Shown piece by piece: positions 1 through 8,577 of a stretch of DNA of 64,000 bases. Below the pieces are notes generated by a model that was not told where the DNA came from, ran no database searches, and was given only the letters and a program-made list of their open reading frames with translations. The position numbers were made by a program, and so were the translations under genes. The DNA comes from CALBTQ01 sp036725605 (GTDB lineage: Bacteria; Lernaellota; Lernaellaia; Lernaellales; Lernaellaceae), in NCBI GenBank assembly GCA_036725605.1, contig DAIMDW010000019.1, positions 59,746 to 123,745 of the forward strand, read 5' to 3'. Each line of letters starts with the position of its first letter. Positions within the stretch are counted from its first letter, which is position 1.

Positions 1-609
1 GACGATCCGCTCCGGATCGACCTCGTAATAATCGGTCAGAATGAGCGGCAAATGCTCGGTATTTATTACCGGTTCGATCGGCGCGTCGATATAGCCCATG
101 TGCTCGCCCTGGAGGGCGATCAGCCGGTCCTGCTTGTCGAACGTGGCCGAAAACGCGCTGCCCTTGGCCTCGTAGCCGTTCACATACTGCGGAAATTTCA
201 CCAGTGTGGTTTCGACGCAATCGGGCTCGAACCACTCGCCCTCGCGCCAACCGGGCAGCGGTTCGAGCTCGTCGTTGTCGCAACTGTACACGACCTCGCC
301 CGGCCCGAGCTCGGCCAACACCCGCCCGCCCGGCGCGACGGCCAGGCCGAACAGGTCGGCGTTTTCGGCGATAAACGCGGTCACGGTCGTATCGTAATCC
401 TCGGTCAATTCCACCGGCGCAAAATTGTAGATGATGTACGGCCGATCGAACTTGCGGCCCCAGCGCACCTTGGCGTCCGGATGCGCGCGCTGAAAGCGAT
501 CCCACGCCTGCTGCATCTCCGGCGATGGTCGATGGTCGACCACCAGTTCGCCCGACTCTCCGGCATCGGCATTGTGGGGAACGAACAACGATAGTCCGAA
601 AATCACCAT
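1..609 (-). CDS. Secreted metallopeptidase propeptide (FTP-like), 5' part only
   Basis: Reading the minus strand from the ATG at 609 gives 203 uninterrupted codons that run off the left edge. The first ~16 residues (MVIFGLSLFVPHNADA) form a short signal peptide. The rest resembles the FTP (fungalysin/thermolysin propeptide) domain of M4/M36 peptidases: a segment like KVRWGRKFDRPYIIYNF is followed by VTAFIAENADLFGLA, and these families carry 'FlxxnadlFgl' there. The catalytic domain, if present, lies outside the window. The start is not certain because the frame stays open upstream through a GATA repeat (622-651). A secreted zinc-peptidase precursor is the best guess; a stand-alone FTP protein is possible. 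Confidence 0.6.
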   Translation of the reverse strand, partial: MVIFGLSLFVPHNADAGESGELVVDHRPSPEMQQAWDRFQRAHPDAKVRWGRKFDRPYIIYNFAPVELTEDYDTTVTAFIAENADLFGLAVAPGGRVLAELGPGEVVYSCDNDELEPLPGWREGEWFEPDCVETTLVKFPQYVNGYEAKGSAFSATFDKQDRLIALQGEHMGYIDAPIEPVINTEHLPLILTDYYEVDPERIV

Positions 610-621
610 GAAACTAAGGCT

Positions 622-651
622 GATAGATAGATAGATAGATAGATAGATAGA
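622..651. repeat. Tetranucleotide microsatellite (GATA)7
   Basis: Seven perfect GATA units plus a partial unit lie 13 bases upstream of the predicted start at 609. Depending on the true start they fall in the promoter/leader or in the N-terminal coding region of the minus-strand gene. Repeats of this kind change length by slippage and can switch expression on and off. The remainder of the gap up to 871 shows no gene. Confidence 0.85.
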
Positions 652-871
652 GGCGAACCCTGGGTGGTGAACGTGAAGCGCGACATGAGAACCTCCAATA
701 CGTCGACTCCAAACGTCGTCCGTCGCGAACGACTTATTTACGATAGCAAAGAACTACTAAGACGGCAAGCGGAGTCCTTCCAACCCGAGGTCGTTCCGAC
801 AACTCGCTTGACGAATTTCGGCGCATGGCGGAAAGTGACCGGCAATTCTATAACCGAGGGGGACGCCGCCG

Positions 872-2974
872 ATGTCGGGCAAACGAAGCTCAGCTATTCA
901 GGACGAAAACGCGAAGATCGCCGCCGATCATTTTCTCGGCATCGAGACCGAAGGCAAAAAGGCCGAGGAGATCGAACTTGAGTGGTTCGAGAACCACTAC
1001 CACGGCGAGATCCCGCAGCTCACCTTGCGCGCCGTGCTCATGGGCATGTTCCTGGGCGGCATCATGAGCCTGTCGAACCTGTACATCGGCCTGAAAACCG
1101 GCTGGGGCCTGGGCGTGGCGATCACCGCGTGCATCCTGTCGTTCTCGTTGGGCTCGGTGCTGCAGAAGGTCGGTCTGCTCAAAACGAACCTCTCGATTCT
1201 GGAAAACAACTGCATGCAGTCCACCGCCAGCTCGGCCGGTTACTCGACCGGCGGCGCGCTGGTCAGCGCCATCGCCGCGTTGCTGATGATCGAAGGCCAT
1301 CACATGAACTTCTGGCTGCTGATGGTCTGGACGATCTTCCTGGCCATCCTCGGCGTGACCATGGCCATCCCGATGAAACGCCAGATGATCAACATCGAGC
1401 AACTGCGCTTCCCCTCGGGCGTCGCGGCCGCCGAAACGCTGCGCAGCCTCTACGCCAAGGGCGAGGACGCGACGAAGAAAGCCTCGGCGCTGCTGTACGC
1501 CGGGATCGTCGGCGCGGTCGGCGCCTTCTTCAAGGACAACACCTACAGTTGGTACCCCGATAAATTCCGCACGCCGATGTCCTTCGACCTGCCCGCCGCC
1601 TTGAAGATGAAAGGGCGCACCTTCAGCGAATGGACGATCAGTTGGGACAACAGCCTGATCATGATCGCCGCCGGCGCGCTGATCGGCATCCGCACCGGCT
1701 GGTCGATGCTGGCCGGCGCGATCCTCAACTTCGGCGTGCTCGCCCCGATGGCCCTGGCCGCCGGCGAACTGCACCTGGGCCCGGCGGGCGAACTGGGCTA
1801 CCGGCAGATCGTCGACTGGTCGCTGTGGCCAGGCGCCGCGATCATGGTCACCTCGGGCCTGATGACCTTCCTCTTCGGCTGGCGCACCATCGGCCGCGCC
1901 TTCGCCGGCATCAAGAACCTCATCCCCAACGCCAACCGCACGGTCGACCCGCGCCTGCAGGCGATGGAGGAAATCGAGGTTCCCGGCTTGTGGTTCATCC
2001 TCGGCGTGCTCTTCAGCGGCCTGGGCTGCATGGCGATTCTGGCGATCAGCTTTTCCGTCTCCTGGTGGATGGGCGCGATCAGCGTGATCATGACCTTCTT
2101 CCTGGGCATCGTCGCCTGCCGTGCGACCGGCGAAACCGACATCACGCCGATCGGCGCGATGGGCAAGATCACCCAGTTGATGTACGGCGTGCTCGCCCCC
2201 GCGCATCGCGTGGCCGGCGGCGCGATGCACGCGGCGAAGATCAACCTGATGACCGCCTGCGTCACCGCCGGCGCGGCCGGTTCCAGCGCCGACCTGCTGA
2301 CCGACCTCAAGTCGGGGTATCTGCTCGGAGCCAATCCGCGCAAGCAGTTTCTGGCTCAGTTCTGGGGCATCTTCGCCGGCGCGGCCGTGATTGTCCCGGC
2401 CTTCTACCTGCTGGTGCCCGACGCGAGCGTGCTGGGCGGCGCCAAGTTCCCCGCGCCCGCCGCGCAGGTGTGGAAGGGCGTGGCCGAGCTGCTCTCGCAG
2501 GGCCTGGGCGTGCTGTCCGAATCGCGCCGCTGGGGCCTGGCGATCGGCGGCCTGGTCGGCATCCTGCTGGCCATCGCCGACAAGGTGACGCCCAGCAAAT
2601 ACAAGATGTACGTGCCCAGCTCGATGGGCCTGGGCCTGGCCTTCGTCATCCCGTTTTTCAACACGCTCTCCATGTTCGTCGGCGCGCTGGTCGTGCATCT
2701 GGTGAGCTGGCGCAAGCCGAAGTGGTCGGAGGACTACACGGTGCCCATCGCCAGCGGCGTCATCGCCGGCGAAAGCCTGATGGGCGTGTTCCTGAGCCTC
2801 TCCACGCTCAACTTCAAGGAAATCTGGCAGACGATCCGTGGCGTGGAACCAGCCGCCGTGCTGCCGACCCCGACGCCCGAGGCCGTTACGCCCGCCGCGA
2901 TGATCACCCCCGAGGTCGTGCAGGGGGCGGTTGATGCGCTCGGCGAAGCGGCGGCCGTTACGCCTGTGCCGTAA
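872..2974 (+). CDS. OPT superfamily oligopeptide/metal-chelate transporter
   Basis: A 700-residue polytopic inner-membrane protein. The charged N-terminus (~55 residues) is followed by the OPT-family opening segment with GGIMSLSNLYIGLKTGWG at about 58-75, then many hydrophobic helices and the conserved loop around NCMQSTASSAGYSTGGALVS. A second typical block (GETDITPIGAMGKITQLMYG) sits near residue 417. The length fits prokaryotic OPT members, which import small peptides or metal chelates with protons. The ATG at 872 is preceded by a purine-rich GAGGGGGA about 8 bases upstream. The C-terminal ~45 residues are low-complexity Pro/Ala/Thr. A hairpin (2954-2978) spans the stop codon but has no T-tract. 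The substrate cannot be told from sequence. Confidence 0.9.
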   Translation: MSGKRSSAIQDENAKIAADHFLGIETEGKKAEEIELEWFENHYHGEIPQLTLRAVLMGMFLGGIMSLSNLYIGLKTGWGLGVAITACILSFSLGSVLQKVGLLKTNLSILENNCMQSTASSAGYSTGGALVSAIAALLMIEGHHMNFWLLMVWTIFLAILGVTMAIPMKRQMINIEQLRFPSGVAAAETLRSLYAKGEDATKKASALLYAGIVGAVGAFFKDNTYSWYPDKFRTPMSFDLPAALKMKGRTFSEWTISWDNSLIMIAAGALIGIRTGWSMLAGAILNFGVLAPMALAAGELHLGPAGELGYRQIVDWSLWPGAAIMVTSGLMTFLFGWRTIGRAFAGIKNLIPNANRTVDPRLQAMEEIEVPGLWFILGVLFSGLGCMAILAISFSVSWWMGAISVIMTFFLGIVACRATGETDITPIGAMGKITQLMYGVLAPAHRVAGGAMHAAKINLMTACVTAGAAGSSADLLTDLKSGYLLGANPRKQFLAQFWGIFAGAAVIVPAFYLLVPDASVLGGAKFPAPAAQVWKGVAELLSQGLGVLSESRRWGLAIGGLVGILLAIADKVTPSKYKMYVPSSMGLGLAFVIPFFNTLSMFVGALVVHLVSWRKPKWSEDYTVPIASGVIAGESLMGVFLSLSTLNFKEIWQTIRGVEPAAVLPTPTPEAVTPAAMITPEVVQGAVDALGEAAAVTPVP

Positions 2975-2987
2975 CGGCACGGCCGTC

Positions 2988-3068
2988 ACGGCAGTTATGA
3001 GTGGCAAGTTATAAGTTATGAATTGTGGTAAATACCTTTAACTTGTCAATCCTAACTGCTTTGGCGCA
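2988..3068. repeat. Heptad-like AT-rich repeat, copy 1
   Basis: About 80 bases (cggcagttatgagtggcaag onward) that recur at 4174-4270 at roughly 85% identity; the second copy has one extra ~15-base segment. The last ~20 bases (ctaactgctttggcgcaagc) also resemble the 3' end of the flavoprotein gene at 4256-5500. The two copies are in direct orientation and bracket the gene at 3607-4068. The rest of the gap to 3606 is comparatively AT-rich and shows no convincing gene. Confidence 0.7.
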
Positions 3069-3606
3069 AGCCAAAGTCTGCGCCAAAGCCGGTGCCGCGA
3101 AAATCGATTATCCATTTAAAGTGATTGTGGTTGATGATGTCGAATTAATGACATGAACATTTGTATATTATATGAATATTGTCATAGAATTTATATGTCA
3201 AATCATGTTGACAAGGTTGTTTTCTTTCTTTTATGGTTGATTCAAAACGAAGTAACTGGTTGTGATGCAATTGTTGTATGTCGGGTGGAATTTCCGAAGG
3301 ATGCGTTGTGCGCGGAAGCGAGTCGTTATCCGCTTCCGATGGTCAGATGATTTGGGTCCGGTATACCTCTGAATAATCTTGTGAAATGAATTTGCCGGCG
3401 CGTTGGGCGAATGGGGATAATCGCTTGCTCGAATTCCAACCGGAAAACCGTTCGCCGGAATTATTGGAAGAATCGGCAATCAAGCCGATTGGCTCCGGGT
3501 TTGCGTGCCCGGAACCATCATAAAGGCCGCTTCTCCGATTGTGGAGAAGATGCCTCGGTGAGAGTGACGGTGACAAGAATGTCGGTCAAAGGAGGGAGGA
3601 AGCATC

Positions 3607-4068
3607 ATGACTTCAAGGAAAAAGTGCGCTCTGGGAATCATGGAAAACTGCATTGAAAAGTATCAACTCGAACCGTGGGTTACCAAAAAAATCATCAAGA
3701 AAAACGCCGCGACTGAAGAACTCAAAGATTTCTTAACGGCTTACCTCGCCGGCTCGTGGAACTTTCGCCTGAAAGTGCATCCGCAGGAGCACTTCAACAA
3801 GACCTATCGCGGGCCGGCCATTTTCGCGTTGATGGGCAACAAATTGAGCGGCAACGGAAAACCCGATCTGAAAATTCCGGCCAACATGGTCAAAGGTGCG
3901 TTGAAGCTGCTTCTTAGCTCGGTTGGCGTGAACGTGCCCGATGAACTGGACGGATATCTGGAATTCGGCGATCTCGACATCTATGGGAAGGGCGTATTCT
4001 TCGATGAAATCAAACGGAAGGATGCCGAAAAATTGCTGAAAAAGTGGAAAGCGGAAAACCCGGTTTAA
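3607..4068 (+). CDS. Hypothetical 153-residue protein
   Basis: Soluble, Lys-rich, with no signal peptide or membrane segment. The ATG is very well supported by a strong Shine-Dalgarno sequence (aaaggagggaggaagcatc just upstream). The N-terminus contains Cys8 and Cys15; the middle reads AIFALMGNKLSGNGKPDLKI and then VNVPDELDGYLEFGDLDIYG. I do not recognise the family. Base composition is clearly less GC-rich than neighbouring genes. It stands alone between two copies of a direct repeat (2988-3068, 4174-4270), which suggests arrival as a unit. A sterol-carrier-like or scaffold role would be a guess only. Confidence 0.75.
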   Translation: MTSRKKCALGIMENCIEKYQLEPWVTKKIIKKNAATEELKDFLTAYLAGSWNFRLKVHPQEHFNKTYRGPAIFALMGNKLSGNGKPDLKIPANMVKGALKLLLSSVGVNVPDELDGYLEFGDLDIYGKGVFFDEIKRKDAEKLLKKWKAENPV

Positions 4069-4173
4069 TTGCGAAACGGGAAGTGATCGACTGACTTCGG
4101 CAAACCGATCCCCCGGTCAAGGGGACAATCGATTTGTATTCGGATCGCAAAACCCCGGGCGTCACGGCATGGC

Positions 4174-4270
4174 CGGCACGGCAGTTATGAGTGTCGAGTT
4201 TTAAGTTATAAATTGTGGTAAATACATTTAACTTGTCACTTATAACTCATCACTCCTAATTGCTTTGGCT
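4174..4270. repeat. Heptad-like AT-rich repeat, copy 2
   Basis: Second copy of the element at 2988-3068 in the same orientation. It runs into the last codons of the flavoprotein gene: the sequence ctaattgctttggctcgcgc contains that gene's stop codon on the minus strand (final residues S-Q-S-N). Confidence 0.7.
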
Positions 4271-5500
4271 CGCGCCGCGCCCCGCGGCGCGACCGGTCGT
4301 CCAGGCCCAGGCGAAGTTGTAGCCGCCGATCGGCCCCCAGGCGTCGAGCATCTCGCCGCAGAAAAACAAGCCGCGCTGCCGTTTGCTTTCCAGCGTCAGC
4401 GCGTCCACCTCGGCCAGATCCACCCCGCCGCCGGTAACCTCCGCGTGGCGATACCCCGCGTGGCCGGTCCACGGCAGGCGGTAGCGCGTCAGCGCTTCGA
4501 CCAAGGCCCGGCGCTCGTCGCGGCGCAACTGCGCCAGGCGGCAATCGGCGGCGACGCCCGCTTCGGCCTGCAACGCCGCAGCCAGGCGCGCGGGCAACTC
4601 GCGCCGCAGCACGGTGGCGACTTGCACGTTTTCGCTTTGGCGCAAGCGTTGCTCCCAGGTCGCTTCGTCAAGCGATGTCCACTGCACGAAAATCGGCTGC
4701 GCTTCGCCCCGCAATTGCGCGCGCACGGCGACGTAGGCGAGGTCGAGCACCGCCGGTCCGCTGTACCCCTTGTGCGTGAACAAAAACGCGCCGGACGCTG
4801 CGACGCGCCGCCCCGCGACCGTCGCGCTGAGCGTGACCGGCAGACTGATGCCCGCCAGCGCCGCGTGCACCGGCGGTTCGGCCAGCAGCGGCGTGAGCGC
4901 CGGATAGGTTTCGTGGACGACGTGCCCGAGCGCCCGGGCCAGGCGCAGCCCGCTGCCGTCGCAGCCGGTGGCCGTCGCCGACAATCCGCCCGTGGCCAGC
5001 ACGACCGCGTCGGCGGTGACGAGCGCGCCGTCTTTCAGATGAATGTCCCACCGCGCGCCGTCGTCGGCCCGGCGCAGCTCGCGCACCGTGGCGTCGAAGC
5101 GGAAGCGCACGCCCAGTTTGCGCGCTTGCGCCTGCAACGCGTCGCGCACGTCGCGCGCTTGATTCGAGGCCGGAAAGAGCTTGCCCGTTTCCGCCTCGCA
5201 CATCAGCGGCACGCCGAGCGTCTGCTCGAAAAAGCGCCGCTGCTCGGCCAACGGCCACGAGCGCAGAATTTTCTTGAGCGTGTTGGGTGAGGAATCGGTG
5301 ACGTACCGCGCGGGGTCCAGCGCGCTGGGCAGCACGTTGCAATGGCCGCCGCCGCTGAGCAGAATCTTCCGCCCGCCGTCGGCGGTGCGCTCCAGCAGCG
5401 TGACGTCGCCGCCGGCCTCCGCCGCGAAAATGGCGGCCATCGTGCCGGCCGCGCCCGCGCCGATCACGGCCACGCGCCGTTTGTGTTTCGCGTCAGCCAT
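4256..5500 (-). CDS. HI0933/BaiN-family NAD(P)/FAD-dependent oxidoreductase
   Basis: A 414-residue cytoplasmic flavoprotein. The N-terminal Rossmann motif AVIGAGAAGTMAAIFAAEAG (residues ~10-29) is followed by the family signature GGRKILLSGGGHCN (~42-55). A second FAD segment reads LATGGLSATATGCDGSG (~165-181), and the C-terminal FAD contact reads GEMLDAWGPIGGYNFAWAWT. Family members include YhiN of E. coli and BaiN of bile-acid reducers, but most have no known substrate. Length is normal (about 390-420). It lies just downstream of the aminotransferase on the same strand with a 27-base gap, so the two may be co-transcribed. Its last codons overlap a dispersed repeat. Confidence 0.88.
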   Translation of the reverse strand: MADAKHKRRVAVIGAGAAGTMAAIFAAEAGGDVTLLERTADGGRKILLSGGGHCNVLPSALDPARYVTDSSPNTLKKILRSWPLAEQRRFFEQTLGVPLMCEAETGKLFPASNQARDVRDALQAQARKLGVRFRFDATVRELRRADDGARWDIHLKDGALVTADAVVLATGGLSATATGCDGSGLRLARALGHVVHETYPALTPLLAEPPVHAALAGISLPVTLSATVAGRRVAASGAFLFTHKGYSGPAVLDLAYVAVRAQLRGEAQPIFVQWTSLDEATWEQRLRQSENVQVATVLRRELPARLAAALQAEAGVAADCRLAQLRRDERRALVEALTRYRLPWTGHAGYRHAEVTGGGVDLAEVDALTLESKRQRGLFFCGEMLDAWGPIGGYNFAWAWTTGRAAGRGASQSN

Positions 5501-5527
5501 GTCCCCGCTCGTGGTTGGTCGGCCGGC

Positions 5528-6646
5528 TCAGCCCTTGTAGAATCCCGCGATCGCCAGCGACACTTCCATGATCTCCTCGGCGGTCAACTCCGGGTACACC
5601 GGAATGGAGATCACCTCGGCCGACGCGGCTTCCGCGTGCGGGAACGCGCCGGGCTTCAAACCCAGGAACGCGAAGCACGGTTGCAGATGCAGGCACAGCG
5701 GATAATACACCGCGCAGCCGATGCCGTTTTCGCGCAGATAGGCCAGCAGTTCGTCGCGCCGTTGCGCGCGCAGGGTGAATTGATTGTAGATGTGTCGCCC
5801 CGCGCCGGCTTCGGGCAGCTCGGCCGCGCCGGCGGGCACCCCGGCGATTTCGAAAGCCTCGCGGTATTTTTCGGCGTTGGCGCGCCGGCCCGCGTGCCAG
5901 CCTTCCAGGTGCTTGAGCTTCACCGACAGCACCGCCGCCTGCAACGCGTCGAGGCGGAAGTTGCCGCCGACCAGGTCGTGATAGTACGTGCGCGACTGGC
6001 CGTGATTGCGCAGCACGCGCAGGCGTTGCGCGGTTTCTTCGTCGCGGCAGGTGAGCAAACCGCCGTCGCCGAACGCGCCCAGGTTTTTGCTCGGGAAAAA
6101 GCTGAACGCGCCGTAGTGCCCCACCGAGCCCGCGCGCCGGCCCTGCGCGTCCTCGCAGCCGATGGCCTGCGCCGCGTCTTCGATCAACGCGATGCCGCGT
6201 TCTTCACAGACGGCCGGCAGCTTGTCGCACTCGGCCCAACGGCCGAAGAGGTGCACGACGATAACCGCCTTGGTCTTGTTGGTGATCGCCGCGATCGCCG
6301 CGTTCTCGTCGATGTTGAAGCTGTGCGGATCGATGTCCACGAACACCGGCGTCGCGCCCAGGCGGGTGATCGCGCCGACGGTGGCGAAGAAGGTGAACGG
6401 CGTGGTGATCACTTCGTCGCCGGGGCCGACGTTGCGGTCCATCAGCGCGACCAGCAGCGCGTCGCTGCCCGAGGTCATGCCCACCGCCGCGCCCGCGCCG
6501 CAATAGTCCGCCGCTTCGCGCTCGAATTGCGCGACCGTTTCGCCGAGGATGTATTTGCCCGAGCGGCACACGTCGATGACCGCCGCTTCGACTTCGTCAT
6601 TGAATTGTTCGTACTGCCGAGTCAGATCAAGCAACGCTACGCCCAT
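5528..6646 (-). CDS. DegT/DnrJ/EryC1/StrS-family PLP aminotransferase
   Basis: A 372-residue fold-type I PLP enzyme of the sugar-aminotransferase family, which transaminates nucleotide-linked keto sugars. Visible landmarks: the N-terminal LLDLTRQYEQF; GMTSGSDALLVALM, which matches the 'GxxSGTxAL' cofactor phosphate loop; DEVITTPFTFFATVGAI; IEDAAQAIGC, whose Asp contacts the PLP ring nitrogen; and FFPSKNLGAFGDGG with the Schiff-base Lys. I chose the ATG at 6646 because AGGGAG lies 7 bases upstream; an in-frame ATG at 6661 would add MRENI and lacks a ribosome site. Such enzymes serve O-antigen, capsule or glycan sugar synthesis, but no other sugar genes adjoin it. Confidence 0.9.
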   Translation of the reverse strand: MGVALLDLTRQYEQFNDEVEAAVIDVCRSGKYILGETVAQFEREAADYCGAGAAVGMTSGSDALLVALMDRNVGPGDEVITTPFTFFATVGAITRLGATPVFVDIDPHSFNIDENAAIAAITNKTKAVIVVHLFGRWAECDKLPAVCEERGIALIEDAAQAIGCEDAQGRRAGSVGHYGAFSFFPSKNLGAFGDGGLLTCRDEETAQRLRVLRNHGQSRTYYHDLVGGNFRLDALQAAVLSVKLKHLEGWHAGRRANAEKYREAFEIAGVPAGAAELPEAGAGRHIYNQFTLRAQRRDELLAYLRENGIGCAVYYPLCLHLQPCFAFLGLKPGAFPHAEAASAEVISIPVYPELTAEEIMEVSLAIAGFYKG

Positions 6647-6750
6647 GATGTTCTCCCTCATCGGTGAGTAAAAAATCGGCCAAACAGTAGCAGAGAGCGG
6701 GCGGCAAATCCATCCTTTCCTTCCGGCCGCCGAATGCGTACACTACCGCC

Positions 6751-7416
6751 ATGAAACGCCTGAACATCGCGGCGCTTCTCGCCCTGCTGCTCCTGCTCGC
6801 CGCCTGCGCGCCCGGGCGGTTGGCTCCCGACGCCACCGGTTCGGTCGGCCGTCCCAACGACGGCTTTTTGCGCGACGGCGTGCTGCTCGAATCCTCTCCG
6901 GAAATTCTCATCCTCGAACCGGCCAAGGCCTACGGCACGAAGGAACTGGTCGATCTGCTGGAGATGGCCGCGGAGGAAATGCGCCTGGCGTACCCCGAAA
7001 CCGTGCCGCTGGTCGTCGGTCATCTGTCGAAGAAAGGCGGCGGATCGTTGTCGCCGCACAAGAGCCACCAAAGCGGGCGCGACGTGGACGTGGCCATGTA
7101 CTCCAAGGGCAACAAGCTCGTGCGCGGCTTTCGCGGCATGAACGCCCAGCGGCTGGACATCGAAAAAACCTGGTACTTCATGGAGACGCTGCTGGAGACC
7201 GGCCGCGTGCAGTACATCCTGCTCGACTGGAATCTGCAGAAGCTCATGTACGAGGAACTCAAGATCGTCTATCCGCAACAACAACTGAACAAGTGGTTCC
7301 AGTACCCGCGCGGGCGCGGCGTGCGCCAGGGGATCATTCGCCACGCCGCCGGCCACGCCAACCATCTGCACATCCGCATCCATTGCTCGGAAACCGACCG
7401 CTACTGCCGGGACTGA
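6751..7416 (+). CDS. mepA: MepA-like penicillin-insensitive murein endopeptidase lipoprotein (peptidase M74)
   Basis: A 221-residue exported lipoprotein. The signal peptide ends in a lipobox around LLLLAAC (Cys ~19). The zinc-ligand region reads SPHKSHQSGRDVDVAMY (compare 'GHxSHQxGxDxD' in MepA), and the distal motif reads AAGHANHLHIRIHC (compare 'GHxxHxHvR'). M74 enzymes cut the D-Ala-meso-DAP cross-links of peptidoglycan in the periplasm. Length is shorter than E. coli MepA (~270) but both metal-binding motifs are intact. It is divergent from the aminotransferase and followed by repeat-rich noncoding DNA. Confidence 0.88.
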   Translation: MKRLNIAALLALLLLLAACAPGRLAPDATGSVGRPNDGFLRDGVLLESSPEILILEPAKAYGTKELVDLLEMAAEEMRLAYPETVPLVVGHLSKKGGGSLSPHKSHQSGRDVDVAMYSKGNKLVRGFRGMNAQRLDIEKTWYFMETLLETGRVQYILLDWNLQKLMYEELKIVYPQQQLNKWFQYPRGRGVRQGIIRHAAGHANHLHIRIHCSETDRYCRD

Positions 7417-7495
7417 CCGGTAAAAAGCATACACCGCGCACGTGGATTCTTCGCCACGCCGATGGCGTGACTCGAATGACCGTCTTGCCGTGTAC

Positions 7496-7552
7496 CACAG
7501 TTTCCGCCGCCAGGCGTAAGCTGTGCATGGTGTGAACCGGCACACCTTTGGC
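7496..7552. repeat. Dispersed repeat family C, degraded copy
   Basis: Contains an inverse form of the element seen at 25655, 26584 and 26640 (gccgccaggcgtaagctgtg here against the ctttcgcctggcggc core there) and the stretch accggcacacctttggctga. It directly precedes a long copy of family B. The gap 7417-8041 is otherwise without a gene. Confidence 0.6.
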
Positions 7553-7555
7553 TGA

Positions 7556-7860
7556 CTTCCGAATTGGAACAATTGAAGCCGCTTAGCCCCGAAGGGGCGG
7601 ATGGTCAGTAGCGAAGGGCGAAGCCCTGGAAATCGCGGCCCCCCAAAAGACGACAAGCCCCGGCGGGGCGGAGGAACCTTTAACGATCGGAATCGGATCG
7701 GCCAAGGCAAGCTGTATCGACAAATGAACATGATCGGCCGTTCCGCCGGCGGCGAGCATCTCCGGCACCCCTTTCCGGGGTTTGATTGAGGTTGCTCCAT
7801 CTTTTACCAGGGCTTCGCCCTTCGCTATTGACCTGCGCCCTGCGGGCTTGAAGATTCCGC
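7556..7860. repeat. Dispersed repeat family B, long copy 1 (~300 bp)
   Basis: A chain of small hairpins (for example gccccgaaggggc and gggcttcgccc) that recurs as a second long copy at 35789-36089 with high similarity, both reading ggatggtcagtagcgaaggg near the left end and catgatcggccgt in the middle. No open reading frame is conserved between copies. This is a nonautonomous BIME/REP-like or MITE-like element. Confidence 0.8.
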
Positions 7861-8041
7861 GCAGAAAATCATTTCAAGGTTGTTCGACTTTATCCGGTTT
7901 TCTCGGGGCACCCTGAACCTTGCGGCGGGGTGGCGCTGTTTTGCGAGCTATTGAACGCTACGTTCGGTAAATCAGCTTCACCCATGAATTATTTACAGAG
8001 GCGTTCCCCGCGATTGCCCGGGTCGGATTTTCGCTTATCCC

Positions 8042-8356
8042 CTACTGCGCCAGCGCTTTGATGTCGCTCGCGCCGCGGGGCAGGGGCATGGCGCCGATGA
8101 ACCCCGGCGAGCCCGGATACCCCGGATAGCCGTGATACCCCGGCTGGCCCGGATACCCGCGGTAGGGTCGATAATTGAAGTGCACCAGCCGGTTGTCGCT
8201 GTAGATCGTGCCCAGGTAGTCGCCGTCGACGTCCAGCACGTCCGGCTCGTCCCACGGCAGCCAGCCGATCCACACCCCGTGCGTGTTGAACACGAACCGG
8301 TCTTTTCGATAGGCGATCCACTTGCCTTTGGAATCGAAGAGGTATTGCGTTTCCAT
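8042..8356 (-). CDS. 4-fold beta-flower-like protein with collagen-like Gly-Tyr-Pro tail
   Basis: 104 residues from the ATG at 8356, supported by GGGGGAAG 4 bases upstream. The upstream open frame to 8437 lacks a ribosome site. The N-terminal ~60 residues alternate short strands: YLFDSKGKWIAYR, RFVFNTHGVWIGWL, DVLDVDGDYLGTIY. This repeated 'aromatic-hydrophobic-D/N-x-x-G' pattern resembles the small 4-fold beta-flower family of unknown function. The C-terminus is a run of GYPG/GSPG units (YRGYPGQPGYHGYPGYPGSP). No signal peptide is apparent. The family assignment is from pattern memory only. Confidence 0.6.
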   Translation of the reverse strand: METQYLFDSKGKWIAYRKDRFVFNTHGVWIGWLPWDEPDVLDVDGDYLGTIYSDNRLVHFNYRPYRGYPGQPGYHGYPGYPGSPGFIGAMPLPRGASDIKALAQ

Positions 8357-8577
8357 CGTCTTCCCCCGCACAGTTCGCCGACAAGGGCAGGTCAACATGA
8401 GTTTGGGGAGCGCGAGCTTTTTGTGCCTGGTCGGCAAAAATTTTTATCTACCACCTATTTACCATTAAATTGATCGTCAGGTAATCGAAAAATTTTCACA
8501 TGGCGCTCGGCCGCGCTTGACACCCCCGGCGGTGCGGGCCACGATTTCCCGGCATTGCCGACAGTCGGAGATTCTTT

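Noticed and set aside
890..3007. 705-codon open frame antisense to the OPT transporter
   Set aside because: Composition is His/Arg/Gly/Ala shadow typical of the antisense of GC-rich genes; the plus strand encodes a clear membrane transporter.
8440..8577. Possible cobalamin riboswitch before the TonB receptor
   Set aside because: I looked for the B12-box core and its flanking helices and did not see them.
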